A stretch of DNA of 20,448 nt from an uncultured Bacilli bacterium. Its GTDB lineage: Bacteria > Bacillota_I > Bacilli_A > RF39 > UBA660. Under the pieces are notes generated by a model. It had not been told where the DNA came from and ran no database searches. It worked only from the letters and a program-made list of their open reading frames with translations. Positions within the stretch are counted from its first letter, which is position 1; the number at the start of each line of letters is the position of its first letter. The translations under genes were made by a program, and so were the position numbers. Where the stretch lies: the NCBI GenBank assembly GCA_910578855.1, contig CAJTRV010000027.1, forward strand, positions 1-20,448, read 5' to 3'. Below, piece after piece: positions 14,911 through 20,448 of this stretch.

Positions 14911-15483
14911 ATGAATAAAAATACAAAAAAACGATGTCGCTGGGCGAATCCCAATAATACACTTTATATTCAGTATCATGATCATGAATGGGGTGTTCCT
15001 ACTTATGATGATCAAATGTTATTCGAATTATTAATCTTAGAATCATTTCAAGCTGGCTTATCTTGGGAATGTATCTTAAATAAACGAGCTGCTTTTCGGG
15101 AAGCATTTGATCAATTTGTCGTGGAAAAGGTTTCCTGTTATGATGAGCGAAAAGTTGAAGAGCTTTTAGGAAATGCCAAGATTATTCGTAATCGTTTGAA
15201 GATTAAAGCAGCGATTCAAAATGCAAATATTTTTAAATTAATTCAACAAGAATATGGAACTTTTTCTCATTATATTTGGCATTTTACAAACGGAGAAGTT
15301 GTTTATGAAATTGATCAAACTAGATCTTCCTTATCTGATATTGTATCGTCAGATTTGAAACAACGGGGAATGAAATTTGTTGGAACGACTATTATCTATT
15401 CTTATTTGCAAGCCATTGGCATTATTTATTCTCATGAAAAAGACTGTTTTTTATATCGAACTGGGGAAGAGACTTCTAGGTAA
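14911..15483 (+). CDS. tag: DNA-3-methyladenine glycosylase I
   Basis: The 190-residue repair enzyme excises 3-methyladenine from alkylated DNA. It has the TAG signature RCRWANPNNTLYIQYHDHEW with Cys9 and His23. Catalytic-pocket Glu44 lies in LILESFQAGLSWECIL. The closing zinc ligands His175 and Cys179 in SHEKDC occur at the same residue numbers as in the E. coli enzyme. RGMKFVGTTIIYSYLQAIG (about 150-168) is also strongly conserved. The length is normal. AGGATAGGTG upstream provides the ribosome binding site, although the spacing to the ATG is somewhat long. It is divergent from the AraC-type regulator. No ada or alkA is seen nearby. Confidence 0.93.
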   Translation: MNKNTKKRCRWANPNNTLYIQYHDHEWGVPTYDDQMLFELLILESFQAGLSWECILNKRAAFREAFDQFVVEKVSCYDERKVEELLGNAKIIRNRLKIKAAIQNANIFKLIQQEYGTFSHYIWHFTNGEVVYEIDQTRSSLSDIVSSDLKQRGMKFVGTTIIYSYLQAIGIIYSHEKDCFLYRTGEETSR

Positions 15484-15525
15484 GAACTTTGATATTATGT
15501 AGTATACCGTATATTATAGTACTAG

Positions 15526-15551
15526 TTCCTATATAGGAAACATGTTATAAT
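15526..15551 (+). promoter_or_regulatory. Extended -10 promoter with a perfect palindrome upstream
   Basis: TGT plus TATAAT (15546-15551) forms a strong extended -10 ahead of the small cysteine-rich gene. TTCCTATATAGGAA (15526-15539), a perfect 14-base palindrome, fills the space where the spacer and -35 would be. It could be an operator. TAGTTCCTAT recurs once downstream (15952-15961), in the loop and arm of that gene's terminator. Confidence 0.55.
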
Positions 15552-15580
15552 ATGGTTAATATGAAAGGGAGGAATAGAAG

Positions 15581-15946
15581 ATGGCACGGGTGTTAAAGCA
15601 TAAAGAACTTGTGAATACCAGACTTGCAACTAACTATGGCGGATGGATGTATTGTACCAACTGTAATAAAAATATTGGATATCTCTGTTATGTAACATAT
15701 GACTGTTTAAAATTGCAATACGAGTGTAATTGCGGAAGTAAGGGGGAAGCTTTTTTAGATTTTGTGGATAGTAAAACTGGAACCAATGGTGATCAGGAAC
15801 TAATTACTATCAAAAATCGTTATTGTTGTCCTAGTGATACCTCACCGCTCATTACTATTTCGGATAAAAATGTCAAACAGTATAATTTAGAGATTACTTG
15901 TAAAGCTTGTGGAACTATTTTTCATAAGGATGAAACGAGAGAGTAG
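15581..15946 (+). CDS. Small cysteine-rich (zinc-ribbon-like) hypothetical protein
   Basis: The 121-residue product is not one I can name. It has cysteines in pairs: C25-x2-C28 (CTNC), C49-x-C51 (ECNCG), C82-C83 and C107-x2-C110 (CKACG), plus C36 and C42. These could form two zinc-ribbon-like knuckles, one at residues 25-51 and one at 83-110. There is no signal peptide or membrane helix, so it is probably cytoplasmic. A very strong AGGGAGG precedes the ATG, and an extended -10 promoter lies about 30 bases upstream, so it appears to be an expressed single-gene unit. The stop TAG is in the stem of its own terminator. Confidence 0.7.
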   Translation: MARVLKHKELVNTRLATNYGGWMYCTNCNKNIGYLCYVTYDCLKLQYECNCGSKGEAFLDFVDSKTGTNGDQELITIKNRYCCPSDTSPLITISDKNVKQYNLEITCKACGTIFHKDETRE

Positions 15947-15969
15947 GTGTATAGTTCCTATTCTCTTTT
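15938..15969 (+). terminator. Intrinsic terminator overlapping the stop codon
   Basis: AGAGAGTAGG (15938-15947) pairs with CCTATTCTCT (15957-15966), with one G/T wobble, around a 9-base loop, followed by TTT. The TAG stop (15944-15946) is in the left arm. Confidence 0.75.
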
Positions 15970-16035
15970 GATTATGATTTTGTCTGACAAAAGATAGCAA
16001 GAAAAGTCGGGTAACACTTGATAAAATAGGGTAAG

Positions 16036-16290
16036 ATGAAATCCCGCACAAGCTACTTTATTGAAGCAATCGTCGTTGATGATCATCATAGAAGAAAAGG
16101 AATTGGAAAGAAACTATATTATTATTTGATTAAACGAGCTAAGGAAGAGCTGGTTGACGCGCTTGAATTGAATGTATGGTCTTTTAATAAAGATGCTATT
16201 ATGTTTTATGAATCTCTCGGGATGGCGATTAAAAATATGACATTTGAGTATTGTCTATCTTCTGATATTGAGATTGATTCACCTAATTAG
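16036..16290 (+). pseudogene. N-terminally truncated GNAT acetyltransferase
   Basis: Only the C-terminal half of a GNAT domain is present (84 residues). It contains the acetyl-CoA-binding motif A region, IEAIVVDDHHRRKGIGKKLY with the RxxGxG/A pyrophosphate loop, then ELNVWSFNKDAIMFYESLGM, the conserved C-terminal part of the fold. The first strands and helices, about 60-70 residues in normal members, are missing; an in-frame stop occurs at 16027-16029 just upstream. A start at ATG 16036 with AGGG nearby is possible, but the product would lack half its fold. The break lies between the terminator of the previous gene and the retron, which suggests that a rearrangement at this spot removed the 5' half. 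Confidence 0.7.
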
Positions 16291-16319
16291 AGTAGTATAA
16301 ATAAATATTGATATCATAT

Positions 16320-16348
16320 TTGAAAAAGAATGGCGATTATGGTAAACT
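16320..16348 (+). promoter_or_regulatory. Promoter for the retron transcript
   Basis: TTGAAA (16320-16325) is followed after 17 bases by TAAACT (16343-16348), with TGG directly before the -10 (extended -10 type). The predicted start near 16355 falls at the 5' edge of the a1 arm of the retron RNA, as expected for a retron. Confidence 0.6.
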
Positions 16349-16350
16349 CT

Positions 16351-16532
16351 TAGTAAGAGCAATAGCGATTGGAGTAATCCTACTTTAGCGAGTCGCTAAG
16401 GGACTAATATAGTTATCATAAAAAGATTGTAATATTACAATGGACGTCGCTACACGTTATGTAGACGCTGCATTTCATTTCGCTCAGAGTCCACCTCCAT
16501 ATTACAATATCACGAGTATTGCTCTGTTGCTA
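16351..16532 (+). ncRNA. Candidate retron msr-msd non-coding RNA
   Basis: The arms AGAGCAATA (16356-16364, a1) and TATTGCTCT (16517-16525, a2) are exact complements. Pairing continues with TAGTA (16351-16355) and TGCTA (16528-16532) across a two-base bulge. After a1 comes G16365 in TAGCG, the expected position of the branching guanosine. The msr part holds GATT/AATC (16368-16380 region), CTTTAGC/GCTAAGG (16383-16401, loop GAGTC) and a small ACTA/TAGT hairpin (16403-16413). The msd part is a long hairpin: TTGTAATAT (16427-16435) pairs with ATATTACAA (16499-16507), then a 5x5 internal loop, TGGAC/GTCCA (16441-16445 with 16489-16493) and an inner CTACA/TGTAG stem-loop (16450-16464). The GGAGG of the reverse transcriptase starts right after a2. 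Exact ends and the branch point are predictions. Confidence 0.75.
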
Positions 16533-16544
16533 GGAGGTAATGGA

Positions 16545-17495
16545 ATGTCAAATTTATATGATCAATTTCAATGGAATACATTTTTATTATCTCTTGGCTT
16601 TACCAATGAAAAGTACTCGGATGAGAGGAATATAAGAAAACTTTATGCAATGTGTAACTGTATAGAGCAACATTATCATGTTTTCCAAATCAAAAAACGA
16701 ACCGGAAAGATGCGAGCGATTTATCGTCCGAAGCCATCGTTAAAATATATTCAACGAAATATTTTAAGGAATATTTTAGAACATGAACCAATATCTAAGT
16801 ATGCAACAGCGTATCATAAAGGAATCCACCTAAAAGACAATGCTTTGCCGCATGTCAATAAAAAGATAATTTTGAAATTAGATATTGTCAACTTTTTCGA
16901 ATATATCCGTTTTTTTGATGTCTACCAATCATGCTTCTCTGAACTATATTTTCCGAAAGCGGTTGGTATGTTGTTAACACAACTTTGTACTTATGAAGAT
17001 TATTTACCCCAAGGTGCTCCAACTTCGGCTTATATTTCGAATTTAGTTATGAGAGAATTTGATAATGAGATCGGTACTTGGTGTGAGAGGCAGCATATCA
17101 CATATACAAGATATTCTGATGATATGACGTTTTCTGGTGATTTTGATCCAGCAATTGTTGTGAAACAGGTTCGTAATCGGTTACGGAAATTAGGATTAGA
17201 ACTTAATAAGCAAAAGATTCATGTTATTAGGGGACATAGTTGTCAACAAGTAACGGGGATTGTCGTGAATGAAAAAGCACAAGTTACGGCAGCTTATCGC
17301 AAGAAAATTAGACAGGAACTATATTATTTAAAGAGGTATGGCCTAAAATCTCATTTGGAAAGAATTTGTTACAATGATTCCCCAGAAACATATTTAACGA
17401 CCCTTTATGGAAAAATAGAATATGTTCTACAAATTAATGAGCATGATCAAGAATTTATGGCATATAAAAAATATATGCAAGCGAAAATGAAGTGA
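16545..17495 (+). CDS. Retron reverse transcriptase
   Basis: The 316-residue enzyme would copy the msd part of the adjacent RNA into branched msDNA. Reverse transcriptase motifs in order are KMRAIYRPKPSLKYIQRNIL (55-74), the retron-specific NAxxH as NALPH (99-103), LKLDIVNFF with catalytic Asp113, PQGAPTSAYISN (155-166), YSDD (190-193), GLELNKQKI (217-225) and the retron VTG (236-238). The length matches retron enzymes. The start is the ATG at 16545, with AGGAGGTAAT upstream. A longer reading from 16440 would run through the msd RNA and is rejected. The PHP-domain gene begins 20 bases after the stop, without a terminator between. Retrons are anti-phage systems that need a partner effector; the PHP gene is the only candidate in the unit. 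Confidence 0.93.
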   Translation: MSNLYDQFQWNTFLLSLGFTNEKYSDERNIRKLYAMCNCIEQHYHVFQIKKRTGKMRAIYRPKPSLKYIQRNILRNILEHEPISKYATAYHKGIHLKDNALPHVNKKIILKLDIVNFFEYIRFFDVYQSCFSELYFPKAVGMLLTQLCTYEDYLPQGAPTSAYISNLVMREFDNEIGTWCERQHITYTRYSDDMTFSGDFDPAIVVKQVRNRLRKLGLELNKQKIHVIRGHSCQQVTGIVVNEKAQVTAAYRKKIRQELYYLKRYGLKSHLERICYNDSPETYLTTLYGKIEYVLQINEHDQEFMAYKKYMQAKMK

Positions 17496-17515
17496 TAATG
17501 GGAAGGAAGACAAGT

Positions 17516-18419
17516 ATGATTGATTTACATATGCATACAACGTATTCAGACGGGACTGATACAGTAAAGGAATTATTAAAGAATGCCCAGAAAAGAAAAC
17601 TGGAAGTGATTTCTATTACCGATCATAATGGATGCAGGGCCTATCAGGAGATGGAAACATTTGATATTGCTAATTATTATAAGGGGGGATATAATCGTCG
17701 GTTGTGAATTTACCACTTCGTTTGCCGGAAGACTGATCGAGGTATTGGGGTACGGTTTTGATTATCAAAAAGTGGATCAATATCTATCGTCGTGTTATTC
17801 TGCTGAGAAAATTAATGAAACAACAAGGGTTTTATATCAGAGGTTACTGGCCAAAATCAGTGATTTAGGATTGACCCTTGCTGCACATAGCGATCAAGCA
17901 ACAACATTTGATTGTGAGTTTTTTGAACGAAAAATTTATGATGAATTGACAAAATATCCGGAAAATAAAAAAATATTACCAGAAGATATTTGGGATTCTT
18001 TTAGTGACTTTTTTAGAAAGGGACTAACGAATCCTGCTAGTAAGCTATTTATTAATCACGCGGAATTTAAACCAGCGCTATCAGAGATTATTAGGATTGT
18101 CCATGAAGCTGGTGGAATTGTTATGTTGGCTCATCCATTTCAGTATAAGTTTACGGATACGGAATCTTTTTTAGATAACATCTATGAGGAGAATGATTTC
18201 GATGGCGTTGAATGTTTTTACACAACTTTTTCTAGAAAACAAACTGAATATTTAGTAAATTTTGCTAAAAAAAGAAATCTTTTAATTTCTGGTGGTTCAG
18301 ACTACCATGGAACAAATAAGAAACAACACGAATTGGGAATAGGGAGAGGAAATCTAGCGATTCGTAAAGATATTCTAACGGATTGGAAGATAAACTATTA
18401 TAAAGAGGAAATTCGTTAA
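17516..18419 (+). pseudogene. PHP-domain phosphoesterase, split by a frameshift at a G6 run; candidate retron partner
   Basis: The gene starts at ATG 17516 (AAGGAAG upstream) with MIDLHMHTTYSDG, PHP motif 1, and ITDHNG (Asp36, His37). At a run of six G (17683-17688) the frame runs to a stop at 17705-17707. With one G fewer it would read NYYKGDIIVGCEFTTSFAG and continue to the TAA at 18417-18419, giving 300 residues. The second part supplies the remaining metal ligands: Glu of GCEFT, His of MLAHPFQY and the Asp and His of GGSDYHG. Conservation on both sides points to a recent or reversible event: phase variation, transcriptional slippage, true inactivation or a homopolymer sequencing error. 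PHP enzymes hydrolyse phosphoesters, including nucleotides and DNA or RNA ends, using two or three metal ions. About 100 residues with no motif I recognise lie between the Glu and the His motif. Confidence 0.8.
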
Positions 18420-18480
18420 ATGATTTTTCTGTAACAAATGATATGAAACGGTAGATATTTCATTAAATGGAATATACTGC

Positions 18481-18520
18481 AAAAAATTCCTGAGACTGAT
18501 AAAGGTCTGAGGAATTTTTT
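18481..18520 (+). terminator. Strong intrinsic terminator after the retron unit
   Basis: AAAAAATTCCTGAGAC (18481-18496) pairs at 15 of 16 positions with GTCTGAGGAATTTTTT (18505-18520) around an 8-base loop, ending in six T. It closes the retron/PHP transcript. Confidence 0.9.
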
Positions 18521-18527
18521 GTTATGA

Positions 18528-18593
18528 TTGGATATTACTAGTGAAATCGCAAAAGGGATAAAACAAGGAATTAACGAAGCTAACAAAGAATAG
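18528..18593 (+). pseudogene. Possible C-terminal remnant of a lost gene
   Basis: A short frame opening at TTG 18528, just after a stop at 18525-18527, reads MDITSEIAKGIKQGINEANK plus Glu and a TAG. The amphipathic, Lys-rich sequence looks like the tail of a larger protein, but there is no Shine-Dalgarno and no recognisable family. The rest of the gene-free stretch 18421-18809 holds two terminators, a promoter candidate and otherwise AT-rich sequence in which I see nothing. Confidence 0.2.
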
Positions 18594-18639
18594 AAAATCC
18601 ATTATAAGTGAAACATACAGAAATGGGAATTATATAATG

Positions 18640-18662
18640 GGATGATGAGAATCATCCTTTTA
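18640..18662 (+). terminator. Short terminator-like hairpin
   Basis: GGATGAT (18640-18646) and ATCATCC (18651-18657) form a perfect 7-bp stem with a GAGA loop, followed by TTTT. No gene ends directly before it, which fits a remnant of a gene lost from this stretch. Confidence 0.55.
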
Positions 18663-18780
18663 TGATGCTTTAATTATCAAGGTTTTAGTCCGATGGAGAG
18701 AATAAAGTTTTTATTATGAATAATGGCGGAAAAATTTAGTCGAAAATTAATTGTTAGGTAATTTAAAAATTTTAAATATG

Positions 18781-18789
18781 TGGTAAAAT
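18781..18789 (+). promoter_or_regulatory. Extended -10 promoter for the large right-end gene
   Basis: TGG plus TAAAAT (18784-18789) is an extended -10, preceded by an A/T tract (18757-18778) that could act as an UP element. It resembles the retron promoter. The predicted start lies only a few bases before the AGGTGATC Shine-Dalgarno, so the leader would be very short. Confidence 0.4.
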
Positions 18790-18809
18790 GGTATTGTAGG
18801 TGATCGTAA

Positions 18810-20448
18810 ATGAACTATAAATATCGAAAGGGACAGATATTTGGAAAAAAATTAATCGTTCCCTCAAATATATTAGCAAAAGTTTATAATTGTACACTTT
18901 CTTTTAGTGAGTTTATAGAATATGAATTAGCGGATAAGATTCCGATAACATGCTTAAGAGAAGTAGACAGGCAAATTGTCGAAAAATTTGGAATTGAAAA
19001 AACAAAGAACTTGGATTGGGAATTATTAAATAAATCAAAATATTCTTATAAGATCAATTTTAAAGAATTGTTAATGCGTATGAATCCCTCGGAGGAAGAC
19101 TTAAATAGGAATTTGTATGAATTAGTAAAAGACCAGATGAAACCAAGTGATTATACTTCAGGTATGAAAGCGATTTATCAAGATCGATTATTTGAAATAT
19201 CAAACGGTAACGATGATGATTTCTATTATGAAAAATTAAAGTTTAATAACGGCGAGACTTCACTTAAGGATTTCATTCGTAATTATGATTTATATGAACG
19301 GAAAGATTTCAGCTATTGTTTACAACAGGATAGTCATAATAAACAAAATATAACCAATCACCAGTTAAAAGATTTTATGAATAAATTTGGCAATATATCG
19401 AGGTTAATACTGGATGAAACGGATATTTATCAATTTATTCATGAAATGAATGGTTCAAAAAGTGAAGTAGAACAACAAATGTATATAAAACAACTTACAG
19501 ATAATATTTTAGAAAAATCAGTGAAGAAAGGAGGGAATCACCAAGTTACTAAATTATCTGAAAGTGATTATAAAGAATTGTTTAAATACTCATCAATGCA
19601 AGATTATTTAAAACGCGTTAATCAATATTGGGAAGATGATATCGATCAAATTTTTGAAGAGTTAAAAACTTTACCTCCAAATTATATATGGGATATCCCA
19701 ATCCCTTTTGATGTTTTAAATAATCCCAATGTATTGCATTTTATTAGAATTTATGGACTTAAAAATGTTGTTGATTTTGATAACGAATGTGGGCATTTCT
19801 TTACTAAAGATAATTGCCACATGTTAAAGTTAATGTACGATATGTATTTACATTATTCCGGAAATGTACATGATCCTAATAAAAATATTTATACTAGAAA
19901 TCCATATGATGAAAATGGAAATTATGTTGATGGACCACATACAAAAGATGAATTTTACGAAGCCATGAGAAGAATGATAATATATGGCCCAACTGATTGG
20001 AAATATGTCAATAAGGCACCCGATTATAGGGATATGACTGGTGAATTTAGGAGAAGAAATGCCCAACTATTTATCTCAGAACAAGCACCAGAAGAATTGC
20101 AAAAACTATTTTATACAAGCTTAATTACTCCACAATTACTTGTAAAACATCCTGAATATATACCATATTTAAATGGTAAAAATTTGAGCTCGTGTTTTAA
20201 ACCTATAGAAGTAAAAGTTGAAGGAATCGGCTATGAAAATCTGTATAATTTTCTTAGTAGTAAAACCGATTTTTATGGTGTTATGAATTTTATTACAGAA
20301 TATAGTGGTGTTCTTGATAGAATAATAGAAGCTTCTGCTAAATATGAGCTAAAATATGGGTTAAAGTTTTCAATGGAAGATAATATGAGTCAACTTCAAA
20401 AAAAAATAAATGAAGTTTTTAGAAGAATTGTGATAGAAAAAAAAGAAA
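18810..20448 (+). CDS. Large protein of unknown family, runs off the right edge
   Basis: From ATG 18810, preceded by a near-ideal AGGTGATC (18799-18806), the frame is open for 546 codons to the window end without a stop. I do not recognise the family. The N-terminus reads MNYKYRKGQIFGKKLIVPSN, followed by an acidic, Asn/Lys-rich, largely alpha-helical sequence. There is no signal peptide or membrane helix. Notable segments are ELADKIPITCLREVDRQIVE (residues about 39-58), NVLHFIRIYGLKNVVDF, the His/Cys-containing ECGHFFTKDNCHMLKLMYDM, and RNPYDENGNYVDGPHTKDEF. Two Cys and two His lie close together in the third, but no zinc motif is certain. Base composition is visibly more AT-rich than in the housekeeping genes at 3-14 kb, which hints at horizontal transfer. 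It has its own promoter and is separated from the retron by two terminators. Confidence 0.8.
   Translation, partial: MNYKYRKGQIFGKKLIVPSNILAKVYNCTLSFSEFIEYELADKIPITCLREVDRQIVEKFGIEKTKNLDWELLNKSKYSYKINFKELLMRMNPSEEDLNRNLYELVKDQMKPSDYTSGMKAIYQDRLFEISNGNDDDFYYEKLKFNNGETSLKDFIRNYDLYERKDFSYCLQQDSHNKQNITNHQLKDFMNKFGNISRLILDETDIYQFIHEMNGSKSEVEQQMYIKQLTDNILEKSVKKGGNHQVTKLSESDYKELFKYSSMQDYLKRVNQYWEDDIDQIFEELKTLPPNYIWDIPIPFDVLNNPNVLHFIRIYGLKNVVDFDNECGHFFTKDNCHMLKLMYDMYLHYSGNVHDPNKNIYTRNPYDENGNYVDGPHTKDEFYEAMRRMIIYGPTDWKYVNKAPDYRDMTGEFRRRNAQLFISEQAPEELQKLFYTSLITPQLLVKHPEYIPYLNGKNLSSCFKPIEVKVEGIGYENLYNFLSSKTDFYGVMNFITEYSGVLDRIIEASAKYELKYGLKFSMEDNMSQLQKKINEVFRRIVIEKKE

Noticed and set aside
16351..16532. 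A riboswitch or plain intrinsic terminator upstream of the reverse transcriptase
   Set aside because: There is no T tract before the gene, while exact a1/a2 complementarity, branch G and RT adjacency fit a retron RNA.
16440..16544. A longer N-terminus for the reverse transcriptase, adding 35 residues (MDVATRYVDAAF and onward)
   Set aside because: This frame runs through the msd and a2 parts of the retron RNA, has no Shine-Dalgarno, and a near-consensus site precedes the ATG at 16545.
17628..17687. Independent start of a second protein at 17628, reading MDAGPIRRWKHL
   Set aside because: This stretch is the shadow frame of the PHP gene before the frameshift; the conserved second half continues the first half's sequence, so one split gene is the better reading.
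1..20448. CRISPR arrays, tRNA or rRNA genes, insertion sequences
   Set aside because: No regularly spaced repeats, no cloverleaf or rRNA-like stretches and no transposase motifs were seen; reading by eye could miss a divergent small RNA.

Overview
The window comes from a low-GC, AT-rich Bacillota (Firmicutes) chromosome. It uses the standard bacterial code: TGA is a normal stop and TGG is Trp. Shine-Dalgarno sites are strong and match AGGAGGTGATC, and short hairpin terminators are common. Remnants of collagen-like, spore-surface-type proteins at the left end hint at a spore-former or a descendant of one. The genus cannot be fixed from the sequence. Nothing here looks like a phage or an insertion sequence, but the right end (about 15.9 kb onward) has an accessory character: a truncated acetyltransferase, a retron, a frameshifted gene and a very AT-rich unknown open frame.

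Layout. 1-893: the C-terminal part of one collagen-like protein and the broken remains of a second. 919-3375: a TetR regulator behind a promoter with a palindromic operator candidate, followed by a YhgE/Pip-family membrane protein. 3393-4310 (minus): L-lactate dehydrogenase, divergent from a cardiolipin synthase-mutY pair (4403-6986). 7042-7506: TspO/MBR protein. 7759-8607: ASCH-domain protein and a hypoxanthine/uracil-type DNA glycosylase, convergent and sharing stop codons. 8641-10284: a two-NBD ABC-F ATPase with a short leader ORF and a hairpin. 10539-13395: an SDR oxidoreductase, then an S66 LD-carboxypeptidase/MccF-like protein overlapping a DUF362 protein. 13542-14769 (minus): VOC protein and AraC-family regulator. 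14911-15483: tag. 15581-15946: a small cysteine-rich protein. 16036-16290: a GNAT stub.

The most notable locus is 16320-18419, a retron. An extended -10 promoter leads into a candidate msr-msd RNA (about 16351-16532). In it, nine-base complementary a1/a2 arms enclose msr hairpins and a long msd hairpin, and the 3' end abuts the Shine-Dalgarno of a reverse transcriptase that carries YSDD and the retron-specific NAxxH and VTG motifs. The next gene, 20 bases downstream, is a PHP-domain phosphoesterase. All its metal-ligand motifs are present, but they are split over two frames at a run of six G. It is the only candidate partner/effector in the apparent operon, which ends at a strong terminator (18481-18520). 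PHP proteins of this kind also seem to occur outside retrons, so the link is an inference from context.

From 18810 to the right edge runs an uninterrupted frame of at least 546 codons with a near-ideal ribosome binding site. I do not recognise its family. Across the window, transcription ends are very compact: several stop codons lie inside terminator stems. Three base-excision DNA glycosylase genes (mutY, the hypoxanthine/uracil-type enzyme, tag) lie within about 9.6 kb.
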